A model generated the notes under the pieces. The model did no database searches and was not told the DNA's origin. It saw nothing but the letters and a program-made list of their open reading frames with translations. Below, in pieces: positions 54,198 through 63,131 of a stretch of DNA of 64,000 nt (positions are counted from its first letter, which is position 1; each line of letters opens with the position of its first letter). The stretch is from Geomobilimonas luticola (lineage in GTDB: Bacteria; Desulfobacterota; Desulfuromonadia; Geobacterales; Geobacteraceae). The stretch spans positions 1,240,001 to 1,304,000 of the forward strand of contig NZ_JAHCVK010000001.1 of NCBI RefSeq assembly GCF_018476905.1, given 5' to 3'. The translations under genes were made by a program, and so were the position numbers.

Positions 54198-54850
54198 TGG
54201 GCTCCTTTCTTGTCTTGTGACGATCTGGACGCAGCTTTTGCCTTGCCAACCGGCAGCGCCACTTCAGTTACCTCCATCAACCGACCCTTCTGCTTGATGA
54301 CCGATGGTACGGCCTTCAGCTTGAGGCGTTCGATCATCTTACTGTCGGCATAGAACAACGGACGGCTGATCCGCTTCGACACGGCCCCGAAACTCCCCTC
54401 GGTCAGAAGTAGCGTTACATCGAGCCGCTTGTCATACTCGGATGCGGCAAACCACTTCACTTGCTCCGGGTCGGTGCCGTCGATGACCACCAGCGTTTTC
54501 GGGTAGATCACGTAGTCGAGCGGGTTAAAGGTGTAACCCTTGGGGTAAAGAATCCCCCCCTTGCCGTCAGGCACATCGATCTCGGTGGTATAGGTCATGT
54601 CAACCGGGAAGCTCCGGTTCCGCTTCGCTCGGGGCAGGCTCGCCTTGTCCGGCGGTCCCTGGTAGTTCTCGACCTTGCGTTTGTCCAGCACCTTGTTCCA
54701 GTCCACCTGCCGGGCACGCTCCTCGATCTCGGCCAGGGCATCCCGTTCCGTGATTCGGTATGTGGTTCCGAAAGTGCCAATCACCTTGGCTTGCACCGAC
54801 GAAACGCCAAGCACCAGAGCTATCGCTGCCAATCCTGTGCGCCTGATCAT
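54194..54850 (-). CDS. traW: F-type conjugation protein TraW
   Basis: 218 aa. Signal peptide to A21 (SSVQA). Conserved TraW features: FGTTYRITERDALAEIEER near the N-terminus, PVDMTYTTEIDVPD and YPKGYTFNPLDYV in the middle, LLTEGSFG and RPLFYADSKM. Family knowledge: periplasmic assembly factor that binds TrbC. ATGA overlap with traN. Confidence 0.9.
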   Translation of the reverse strand: MIRRTGLAAIALVLGVSSVQAKVIGTFGTTYRITERDALAEIEERARQVDWNKVLDKRKVENYQGPPDKASLPRAKRNRSFPVDMTYTTEIDVPDGKGGILYPKGYTFNPLDYVIYPKTLVVIDGTDPEQVKWFAASEYDKRLDVTLLLTEGSFGAVSKRISRPLFYADSKMIERLKLKAVPSVIKQKGRLMEVTEVALPVGKAKAASRSSQDKKGAQ

Positions 54851-57800
54851 TTCGGCGTCGCCTGGTACTTGTTCTGGATGTTTTGCATGATGGTCTGTTG
54901 TGAACCATCAATCTTGGTAGCAAGATCCTTCTGTACGTCTTCGAAGTATTCCGAAAGATCGATCCTCGAAAAATCCAGTGCCTGGAATTCGTCTGGCGTA
55001 AAGCCGCGGCAGTTGGGTGCTTCGGGTACGCCCCAGCCGCCGTTCGGCTGAAACGATTGAAGTTGCGGTCTCCCCTGTTCATGTATGATCCTCGCCATTT
55101 TCGAGTTGAAGCAGCAGAAGCTTTTAGCCTTCTGCACACATCCCACCAGCGGCCATTTTTTATAACAATAGTCCCCCACGTAATGACAATCTTTGGCGGC
55201 ATTCTGCATCCCGGTCTGAATGTCACCCTGATCGCATCCGCTCCCCATCAGCACCTTCATGACTACCAGGACGACTACCGCGATGATGATGGTGGCCGGG
55301 TTGAACAGGGCAGCGGCATACGCCTGAAGTCCGGCACCGATAGCCGATGCCCCTGTAGCACCACTGGCCATGGTTGCGTATGCTCCAGTTGCCGCCGCTC
55401 CCGAAAGTGTTGTCGTAGTACCGGCAGCGGAAACAACTGTCATGGAGGTGACTGCACCTGTAGCGGTGGTAGATATCGCCGAAATCTGCGCAGCACCGGT
55501 CACCAGTGCATTGCCGTAATAGGCGACCTGACCGATTTCATAGGCCATCTGGATACCCTGAACCGCTGTCGAGATGCTGGTGCCGGTATCCTCCGAAGCC
55601 ACCTTGTCGCTCTCGCAGCAGTTGTTGAGGTACCCGACCGTCAAGCCGGGGGGACGGCAACGCGACGCCTTGCCGTTGAAAATGTAGATTTGGCCGAGGC
55701 AGTTGCCGTTCGCATCTTTCGGCCCGTCATTCTGAAGCATGGACTCGTCAAGAGTGGTCGTTACCTCAGATCCGGGCGCTCCGGGATTGAAACAGGGGTT
55801 CGGGGAGCACTGCATCTTGCCCTGGTATTCCATGCAAGCGTACTGAGTCCCGAGCGGACAGGTATTGAACCCCTCAAAGCAGCTGTCCTTCTGCGGATTG
55901 TAAATGCCGGCGCCACTGCAGATCGGCACAGCCTCGCACTTGCCGATAGGAAGTGGCGTATAGGTCGTTCCCGCCGGACAGTCGTGCTGGACTTCTGATA
56001 CGCACTTGTCGAGCGTGGTTGAGAACGTAGTGGTAGCGACCTGTGAGAAGGCAGCGTCCTTGGGACAGGTAACCGGCTGAAGACATTTGAAGTCTGCCTG
56101 GCTCCAACTGTAGGTGCCACAATTACGGGTCAGCGTGGCCTGACAGACATTGAGAGCCGCGTCATAAGCACCATTGGCGCATACCGGTGAAGAAAAACAG
56201 AGATTTGCGGCAGCATCAAAGGAGTAGGTGCCGCAGTCCCTGGTGATGTTTGCCTCACAGAGGTCAGTTGTGGTGTTCAGGGTGCCATTCGGGCAGGAAG
56301 GCGCAAGAATGCACAGCCCGCTGGCGCTGTCATATGTCCCCTGGGAGCATGTTGGTGTATAGGCGGCCCAGCAGACATCCATGTTCGGGTCGAAGTTACC
56401 GCCTGAACAGGTCGGGTTGGTGGCGGAAAGACACTGATTACCATTGATGAGAGCCTGACCGGCTGGACAGACCATCTGTGTCGAGGCCATCGTGAATGAA
56501 CCGGACAACATCCAGGCACTGGCCGGTGACCCATCGGCACAATAACGGTCCATGAAATAGTAGCTGCAGTTGCCGACGCTGTCGCATTGCAACGCCGACA
56601 GGGCATAACCGGTACTGGTCAACTCGGTTCGGGTCAGAAGGTCGAGGGGTGACTGAATCGTGATGGCGTCAGAACCGAGACAACAATAATTAGCTGCAAC
56701 ACTCACCTGTCCTTGTGGGCCGTTGGGGCAGGAGATACTTACATTGCAGCAGGAGTCGGCATAGGGTGCGCAAAGAAACGATTGAGGACTGCAGGATAAA
56801 ACCTGTTGTGCGCTGGCACCGGTGATAGCGTCACACTTGTTTGTGACCACATTGTAGGTAGTGCCTGCCGGGCATTCGGGTGCTTTTTCGCAGCGCCCCC
56901 TGGAACTGTTATAGCTGTAGCCGCTTGGACATGATGGCACGAAGGGCTGGACGCAGAGATTGTACGAGGCGTTATAACTGCCATAGGTACAGATCGGCGA
57001 ACGTTCGCACTTGCCGGTCGCGCCGTTGTAGGCATAGCCATTGGCAGTGTCGCAGACCGGCATCCAGGCTTTTTCGCACCGATCCTTGGCCGCAATGAAC
57101 GCACCTCCGTCAGTGCACGTTGCCGACTTCACACAACGGTCGTATGTCTGGCTGGCCGGGTTGGTGTCATAGGTATAGCCAACGGGACAATCGTTTTGAA
57201 CCAGTTTCTCACAGCGGTCGGCAACCGGACTGAAGGTACCGTTTTCCGGACAGACCACAGTCGCGATGCATTTGTCGATACCAGAGTCCCAGGTATAGCC
57301 GCTGCCACACACGTTCTGGGCGGTGGCCTGGCACATATCACGGGTTGTCTCAAGAGTAGAGCCAGCCGGACAGACCGGTGCGGTATAGGTTTCGACGCAT
57401 TCCGTGGAACCGACCGGGCAGAATTGTCCTTGAGTCGTCTGAATGCAGTTGGCTGTTTCCCCCGGATCACCGGCATAGCCGTTGTTATTCAGATCCTGAC
57501 CGCACATAATGTTATTGATGGCATTGGGATCAGGTGGTGGCGGAGGAGGTGGCGGCGGTGGAGGGGTGATCGTGCCTGGGTCGATGTACGACAGGGCACA
57601 ATCGAGCTTGCCGGGAAATTCGACTATCTGTGAGCTTCTTGTCCCATCAAGACCGCTGGCCCAGATCCCGTCACTTCCCATGACGACTGCCTGCGGGTCC
57701 TGTCCGGTATAGGCACCAGCAGCCGGCCATTTTGTGAATGGAAGTCCCGATCCGTCAATGGCGTTGAATCCAACGGGCCCGAACTCTTTCCAGGCGTCGA

Positions 57801-58221
57801 TGTAGGTGCTCTTATCCGAGGTTGCTGTCCCCAGATAGGTGCCATAGCGCTTGATCAGGAAATCCAGTGTCTGCTGGCTGTCCACGCTGACCGGCTTGGC
57901 CGCCCCGAACTGTCCGAGAGACAGCATTCTCTTGAGCGAGGCCGTGTCAGTACCGGTCATCAGGTACTCCCGGCTGATGTTCGCAGAGAAGTCGAAATAG
58001 ATGTCGGGAAGCGACTGGCTGCCACTGACGGCTGATTTGGCAATGGCGTAGGTCTTGCCGTTGAATTCGGTGAAGAAAGCCAGGGCATCAATGTAGCGAT
58101 AGGTGGTACCGGTCGAGATGGTGTCCTGGCAACTGACAACTGCCTGCGCCGTGGTGGTTACCCCGGAGAGGGAGAGCAGGAGAACGGCATAAAGAACTGA
58201 ATAGGCGATACGGAATAGCAT
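54847..58221 (-). CDS. traN: F-type mating-pair stabilisation protein TraN, enlarged (1124 aa)
   Basis: Start at 58221 (MLFRIAYSVLYAVLL signal peptide); the longer frame to 58341 lies inside the upstream gene. After an N-terminal domain comes a run of about eleven Pro (57533-57568) and then about 18 tandem Cys-rich units of the type C-x2-G-x-Y-x(n)-C. The C-terminus holds a hydrophobic segment (IIIAVVVLVVMKVLM) and a Cys-rich tail. Family knowledge: F TraN is an outer-membrane protein of about 600 aa that binds recipient surface proteins. The tandem knot-like repeats nearly double it, perhaps to set recipient specificity. Confidence 0.82.
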   Translation of the reverse strand: MLFRIAYSVLYAVLLLSLSGVTTTAQAVVSCQDTISTGTTYRYIDALAFFTEFNGKTYAIAKSAVSGSQSLPDIYFDFSANISREYLMTGTDTASLKRMLSLGQFGAAKPVSVDSQQTLDFLIKRYGTYLGTATSDKSTYIDAWKEFGPVGFNAIDGSGLPFTKWPAAGAYTGQDPQAVVMGSDGIWASGLDGTRSSQIVEFPGKLDCALSYIDPGTITPPPPPPPPPPPDPNAINNIMCGQDLNNNGYAGDPGETANCIQTTQGQFCPVGSTECVETYTAPVCPAGSTLETTRDMCQATAQNVCGSGYTWDSGIDKCIATVVCPENGTFSPVADRCEKLVQNDCPVGYTYDTNPASQTYDRCVKSATCTDGGAFIAAKDRCEKAWMPVCDTANGYAYNGATGKCERSPICTYGSYNASYNLCVQPFVPSCPSGYSYNSSRGRCEKAPECPAGTTYNVVTNKCDAITGASAQQVLSCSPQSFLCAPYADSCCNVSISCPNGPQGQVSVAANYCCLGSDAITIQSPLDLLTRTELTSTGYALSALQCDSVGNCSYYFMDRYCADGSPASAWMLSGSFTMASTQMVCPAGQALINGNQCLSATNPTCSGGNFDPNMDVCWAAYTPTCSQGTYDSASGLCILAPSCPNGTLNTTTDLCEANITRDCGTYSFDAAANLCFSSPVCANGAYDAALNVCQATLTRNCGTYSWSQADFKCLQPVTCPKDAAFSQVATTTFSTTLDKCVSEVQHDCPAGTTYTPLPIGKCEAVPICSGAGIYNPQKDSCFEGFNTCPLGTQYACMEYQGKMQCSPNPCFNPGAPGSEVTTTLDESMLQNDGPKDANGNCLGQIYIFNGKASRCRPPGLTVGYLNNCCESDKVASEDTGTSISTAVQGIQMAYEIGQVAYYGNALVTGAAQISAISTTATGAVTSMTVVSAAGTTTTLSGAAATGAYATMASGATGASAIGAGLQAYAAALFNPATIIIAVVVLVVMKVLMGSGCDQGDIQTGMQNAAKDCHYVGDYCYKKWPLVGCVQKAKSFCCFNSKMARIIHEQGRPQLQSFQPNGGWGVPEAPNCRGFTPDEFQALDFSRIDLSEYFEDVQKDLATKIDGSQQTIMQNIQNKYQATPK

Positions 58222-58226
58222 CTGGT

Positions 58227-60230
58227 TTACCTCGACTGCATCGGCTGTTTCTGGCCGCTCGAACAGATATTGTCTTTGCCTGCCAGCCTGAGCGTCTGGA
58301 TGACCGTGGCAGCCTCGGCAAACTCGTTGATGCACTGGCAATCGATGACGATTTCTTCGCCCGGGTCGGCAGGACAGCTATTGTTGATGCAGGTCTTGTA
58401 GAAAATGTCGTATGACTGGGCGGGAACACGCATGTCGGTGACGGTACCGGTCGTCGTTACCTGGGTATCGGTCTTGGCGATGCGGGTTTTGCAGGCTACT
58501 TCGCATTCCGAGGCCGGGTCCCGTTGCGGCAGGTTGATGCTGCCGTTGGCAATGTTCCAGCCCGTGGGGCCGAGACGTGGGTCCTGGAAGGTCAGATTAG
58601 CTGTGTTGTCGCTTGCAGAGGAGACCACCTTCCCGAAACGGGTTGCCACATCAGAGAAGTCGTATTGCTGACTGCCGCAAACGTAAGTACGCTTCTTGTG
58701 CCACCAGTCGCGGCAGATCTTGTTAGTACCCACCTGTCCGGTAAAATTCTTACAGGAAGGAAGTGGGTTGAAGCCGGTCGGATTGAAGTTCTGGTAGGTC
58801 ACGACACCATCGATATCCTCTTCCTTCAGACGGCAGTCCGGGTCGTTGGCCAGGGTAGCGCACTTATCCTCAACGGCTTCCGTGTAGGTATCCTCTTTGA
58901 AGTCGAAGAAATAGCTCCAGTCGAACGACACCCCTTGAGCACCCTTGGCTGGACAGACAATGCCGGTCTGAACGGAGGTATCGAAACCGTTAATGACCCC
59001 GTCGACCGAAGCCGAAGCGGAATTGCAGCCGCCGCCGCTCATATTGTTCATGTTGAAGGTCGCTGACATGAGCTGACCGAGCTTGGCCGGGTCAGGTGTG
59101 GACACGGTGACGGTTTTGACGTTATGCCAGCCATCGCCTCCAGGGCTTCCGCCGCAGTTGTTGTGTGCTGCTCCCGGTCCTCCAGGTCCTGTATCCAGGT
59201 ATTCCAGCTGATAGGTCAGGTCATCGACCTTGTGAACCCGTATGTAGACCAGGTGATCGGTACAGAGTGCGCTGTTCCCTAAATCGTTGAAGGACTTGGT
59301 GGTGGTATCAACACGTCCAGCCCGGTCGACAGTACAGATGCTTGATTTGCCTTGGGCCTCCCGGGCCGCACCTGAGTTGGAGATCATGTAGTAGAAACTG
59401 CTCGGATCGGATGACTGGGAAATGGCAGCGGAATCCCTGGCTGCCGTCAACTGGGGCCAGTTGGTGTAGTAACCGGACAGGGTGGAGACAGTCGGCGAAG
59501 ATGAAAAGGCCGAGACACTGGAGGCGGCGTTATTGGTCTGGGTGGTAACCTGGCCGTAATAGGTGATAGTGGTAATGTCGGTATTAACGTTGGTGATGGT
59601 GAAGGAGGTATTGCTGGTATGAACAGCATTGACAATACCCCCGCCGATATCCTTCAGCACAATGGCACTGTTGACCCAGACCAGGTTGCTGCCGCAACTG
59701 CTGTTGATACAATAGCAACCGCCGAGATCAGTAATGGATGCCGGAGCCTCAGTGACCCGGCCATCGGCATCGGCGGCCCATGTGTAGTATTTGCAGTTTG
59801 TCCAGGTACCGGCATTACATGAGATGAAGCCGTTGGCGCAGACCCCTGACACAAGCGACGGCACGGCGTGGACATTATCGATAGTGCCATCAGTATTGAG
59901 ATCCTGGCTGATGATGACCTGCTGCAAGTCACCGGTTCCTGACGGCTGTATCATCACCTCCAGGAACTTTGCTGAAGAAGGAGCACTCAAAGTTGCCGGA
60001 AAACTATTGGCACCGTTGACGGTCTGCATAAGGTTCGATGAGTTGGTCATCGGCAACGAGATGTTGCTGTTGACACCATTTTTACTGCCGAACCTGGAGA
60101 GCGCCGTCTGACCGGCATTCTGGCCAGCGGTCTTCCCATCGACTCCGAAGGCAGACGTGCTACCCAATGCAACAGACATCATCAGGCTAACTACGGTATT
60201 TCTTGACCATCTCACGGATTGCATCCTCAT
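58227..60230 (-). CDS. Secreted cysteine-rich protein of transfer operon, TraN-like in part (667 aa)
   Basis: Signal peptide to about A28 (STSAFG). Polar Ser/Thr/Asn-rich middle, then a cysteine-rich C-terminus with CRDWWHKKRTYVC and CEVACKTRI, and CINNSC/CQCIN at the end. The C-x-W-W-x-K-x3-Y-x-C segment is reminiscent of TraN tails. It sits directly before traN and overlaps traC by 44 bases. Perhaps a second surface protein or a split partner of TraN; not a named family. Confidence 0.6.
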   Translation of the reverse strand: MRMQSVRWSRNTVVSLMMSVALGSTSAFGVDGKTAGQNAGQTALSRFGSKNGVNSNISLPMTNSSNLMQTVNGANSFPATLSAPSSAKFLEVMIQPSGTGDLQQVIISQDLNTDGTIDNVHAVPSLVSGVCANGFISCNAGTWTNCKYYTWAADADGRVTEAPASITDLGGCYCINSSCGSNLVWVNSAIVLKDIGGGIVNAVHTSNTSFTITNVNTDITTITYYGQVTTQTNNAASSVSAFSSSPTVSTLSGYYTNWPQLTAARDSAAISQSSDPSSFYYMISNSGAAREAQGKSSICTVDRAGRVDTTTKSFNDLGNSALCTDHLVYIRVHKVDDLTYQLEYLDTGPGGPGAAHNNCGGSPGGDGWHNVKTVTVSTPDPAKLGQLMSATFNMNNMSGGGCNSASASVDGVINGFDTSVQTGIVCPAKGAQGVSFDWSYFFDFKEDTYTEAVEDKCATLANDPDCRLKEEDIDGVVTYQNFNPTGFNPLPSCKNFTGQVGTNKICRDWWHKKRTYVCGSQQYDFSDVATRFGKVVSSASDNTANLTFQDPRLGPTGWNIANGSINLPQRDPASECEVACKTRIAKTDTQVTTTGTVTDMRVPAQSYDIFYKTCINNSCPADPGEEIVIDCQCINEFAEAATVIQTLRLAGKDNICSSGQKQPMQSR

Positions 60231-62634
60231 AACTCACTCCGCCATCAACCATTGCCTCTATTTCAGTTATCTCGCTCGCATCAGACGTAAAGACGTAGTA
60301 GGAGAAGGGATCTACGGCCAATCTGCCAACCCCGACGCCAAAAGGAGTGTCCATGAAGATCTCTGAGTACTTGGGCTTGTTGCTCTTAGTTGACTTGAGA
60401 ATCCTCATGGTAAATTCGTCGTAGTCCATCAGCTTCTCGTCCAGCGCCTTCTCGAAGTCAGATGACTCCAGATAGAACTTGAAGGCCGAGTTATTCCGGA
60501 TGACATCGCCAACCCCGCCGAAGAGCTTCATGTCGAGCACCGACTGGGTAATTATGGTGAAACTGCCATGGTATTTGCGGGCACGACGGTACCCTTCCTC
60601 GATGACCTCCTTCAGGGTCGAACTCTCACCAAGGAATTGCCACGCCTCGTCAAAAACGATCAGCCGCTGATCTGACTTGTCAGAGAGATAGAGATCCTGG
60701 GTGACTGCATTGATCACCTGAAGGGTGACGACCCGGAACAGTTCCTTGCGGGACTTGAGGTGCTCCAGTTCCAAAACCACGAACTCGTCATTGGAGATGT
60801 CGAGGCTGCTTTTGCCGTTGAAGAAACGGCCAAAGGTTCCGTCGCTCTTGAAGTCGGCCAGGTTGAAGGCAAGTCGGGAAGCAGCCTCCTTGATCTCGCC
60901 ACCCTCGGATGAGTACTGGTCGAAATTGAACAGGTACTCGTAGACGGTATCGATATCTGCATCGTTGCCCTCCTGCTGCCAGGCCCAACGAACTGCCCCC
61001 TTGATCAGGGTCATCTCCGTCTCGCTGGGAATGGTCTTGCCGGTGGAAAAGACCATCTGGGCAACGATGGGGGCGATAACCGGTATGTCGAACTCGGGAT
61101 CGATGATGTTGGTGAAGGGGTTAAGACAGACCTGGGAATCTTCGCTGAAGTCCAGATAGCGGGCTCCGAAGAGCTTGGTCATCTTCTTGTAGGAACCGCC
61201 GATGTCGATAATCCGAATCTTCGATTTCATTGCGAAGTAGTTGTAGACCAGATAGTTGATGAAGAAGCTTTTGCCGGCGCCGCTGGAGGCACAGACCATG
61301 GCGTTATGGTTGTTGACCCCTTTGTTGAAGATGTCGAGGCCGAACAGATTCCCTTTCCTGCCTGCGAAGAGCATCACCGGCTTGCCTAGTCCGGAGAAGT
61401 CCCCCTGCACCGGCAGGGTGACAGCAATACTATCCACCGGAAGAATATGGTCGCGGTCGAGAGTGTCGATGTTGCTGCCGTGGTCGTAGAGACCGAATGG
61501 CAGGGAAGAGATGAACAGGATGGGAAGAATCCCCTTATCCTCCTGCATGACGTACCCTTGCCCCTCCCAGACCCGCTTGGCCCTGGTGACGGACTCGTTT
61601 ACCAGCCATTCGTCGCTGCCGTACACCCACATGATAGGAATGACACGGTAGAACTTCGTGCCCCGTTCCAGTTCATCGACCGCCCAGAGGTACTCGTCTT
61701 TCTTTCTGGCCAGCGATGGGGCGAAACTGCCGACACCCTGCTGCTGCAGGACCAGGTTGCACTTGGTGTGAAGCTTGTTCTTCTGGTTCCGTAGGACGAT
61801 ATTCAGCGTAAAGAAGAATGGCGTCCGGATCTGATCAGAGTCGGTAGCCATCCCCATGATCCCGCCGAAGAGCTGGTTGGTCTGGATCGGATCGCCGTTC
61901 AGGGGGAATGACTTCGGGGTGACGCAGCGGAAGTGCCGGGAACCGAACTTGAGAGAAGAGAACCTTTTCTCTACCTTGGTCCCGAGCAGTACCTGCTTAC
62001 GGATGATATTGCGTTCGTCATAGTGGGTTGAATTCGCAGACGGGTCCTCATTCAGCATGCGCCGCAGCCAATCCAGCAAGTTACCCGGATTGACAACAAC
62101 CGGTGAAAGGCCGGCGCCACGCAGCACTTCCTGGATCGTGCCGAACACTTCTTCAAGATTTACATGGGCACTGTCCTTCACCGGAAACTTGACTGTAAAA
62201 AACATCCTGAAGTTCCGGATTGGAATACCGCTCAGACAGCCGAGACCTTCCACACCTTCCTGAAAGAAGCGGGACACGTTGTCAGAAACCTCGCGTACCA
62301 GTTTGCTGTCGCGCAATTTCATGGAAGTATAGGTATCCACAATATGCTTAACAAAAGGGTCGGCGAATAGAATGAACTGCATGATCGAACCGTCAGGCAG
62401 GTTTACACGGAATATCCCCTCTAGGGTCCTGATGGTAGTCTCACAGGCAAAAGCCAGTGGAGCACACTCCCACATCATCCCGAAGGTGTTATCGGTATTC
62501 AGGTAGATCTGATTCTTGGGGTCATGGGCAATCCACGGGAAATATTCGGAAAAATTGTCCCGTTCGGAGAGGCGGCGTAACTCGCTCCTGGTGAAGCCCC
62601 CTCCACTTCCAAACAACGCTGACGCTACGCCCAT
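60187..62634 (-). CDS. traC: F-type conjugation ATPase TraC (VirB4 family)
   Basis: 815 aa. Walker A CASSGAGKSFFINYL (about 455) and Walker B RLIVFDEAWQFLGE (about 661). The N-terminal TraC_F domain (FAFACETTIRTLEGIFRVNLP-like region) is present. Family knowledge: a cytoplasmic ATPase that drives pilus assembly. GAGGAGG upstream; two bases after the traV stop. Confidence 0.93.
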   Translation of the reverse strand: MGVASALFGSGGGFTRSELRRLSERDNFSEYFPWIAHDPKNQIYLNTDNTFGMMWECAPLAFACETTIRTLEGIFRVNLPDGSIMQFILFADPFVKHIVDTYTSMKLRDSKLVREVSDNVSRFFQEGVEGLGCLSGIPIRNFRMFFTVKFPVKDSAHVNLEEVFGTIQEVLRGAGLSPVVVNPGNLLDWLRRMLNEDPSANSTHYDERNIIRKQVLLGTKVEKRFSSLKFGSRHFRCVTPKSFPLNGDPIQTNQLFGGIMGMATDSDQIRTPFFFTLNIVLRNQKNKLHTKCNLVLQQQGVGSFAPSLARKKDEYLWAVDELERGTKFYRVIPIMWVYGSDEWLVNESVTRAKRVWEGQGYVMQEDKGILPILFISSLPFGLYDHGSNIDTLDRDHILPVDSIAVTLPVQGDFSGLGKPVMLFAGRKGNLFGLDIFNKGVNNHNAMVCASSGAGKSFFINYLVYNYFAMKSKIRIIDIGGSYKKMTKLFGARYLDFSEDSQVCLNPFTNIIDPEFDIPVIAPIVAQMVFSTGKTIPSETEMTLIKGAVRWAWQQEGNDADIDTVYEYLFNFDQYSSEGGEIKEAASRLAFNLADFKSDGTFGRFFNGKSSLDISNDEFVVLELEHLKSRKELFRVVTLQVINAVTQDLYLSDKSDQRLIVFDEAWQFLGESSTLKEVIEEGYRRARKYHGSFTIITQSVLDMKLFGGVGDVIRNNSAFKFYLESSDFEKALDEKLMDYDEFTMRILKSTKSNKPKYSEIFMDTPFGVGVGRLAVDPFSYYVFTSDASEITEIEAMVDGGVSYEDAIREMVKKYRS

Positions 62635-62636
62635 GT

Positions 62637-63131
62637 CTAGTCCTCCTCGCCGGATGTAACGGAGTCACCCATCAACCAGCGCGGTTCATCAACGAAGAAG
62701 TAGACATAACGCAGCATGTAGAATTCATTGTCCTGGCCGGTGTATGGCAGAAGGAGCACCCGCATGGTTTTCGGGGGAGCAACAACCGGTGTGACCGGTT
62801 CTTTCAGGAGTCCGCTGAATTTGTCGAACAGTGCCGATTGGTAGCGGTTGTAGGTACCGTTCTCTTTGGCCGACGGATGCAGGGAGATATCCTTCTTGCC
62901 TTCGGTGCAGAGACCAGCTGCAGCACTGTCAGCATTACAATCGTCTTCCTTGTGTTCTGCAGGTGCTTCGCTTGATTTGCCAGGGCTTGCTGTCGATTCC
63001 TTGTAGGCGGTTTGCACCGAAACGCACTTGCCGTTGCTGGTTTCAGGGCAGCTAAAGCTGCTTTCGTAGGGGTTGAGCAGGGCACAGCCGCTCATTGTCA
63101 GCATTCCTATAGTAATAAGGGCTTTCTTCAC
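62637..63131 (-). CDS. traV: F-type conjugation lipoprotein TraV
   Basis: GTG start overlapping the traB stop. Lipobox MSGC (C16), then LLNPYESSFSCPETSNGKC with paired cysteines, typical for TraV. Family knowledge: outer-membrane anchor for TraK and TraB. Confidence 0.88.
   Translation of the reverse strand: MKKALITIGMLTMSGCALLNPYESSFSCPETSNGKCVSVQTAYKESTASPGKSSEAPAEHKEDDCNADSAAAGLCTEGKKDISLHPSAKENGTYNRYQSALFDKFSGLLKEPVTPVVAPPKTMRVLLLPYTGQDNEFYMLRYVYFFVDEPRWLMGDSVTSGEED

Noticed and set aside
55057-55998. 313-aa plus-strand ORF inside traN
   Set aside because: Shadow of the TraN frame; Cys/Arg-rich composition follows from the antisense of Cys-rich coding.
57531-57568. G/C-rich microsatellite as a regulatory repeat
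   Set aside because: It encodes the polyproline hinge of TraN, which explains it.
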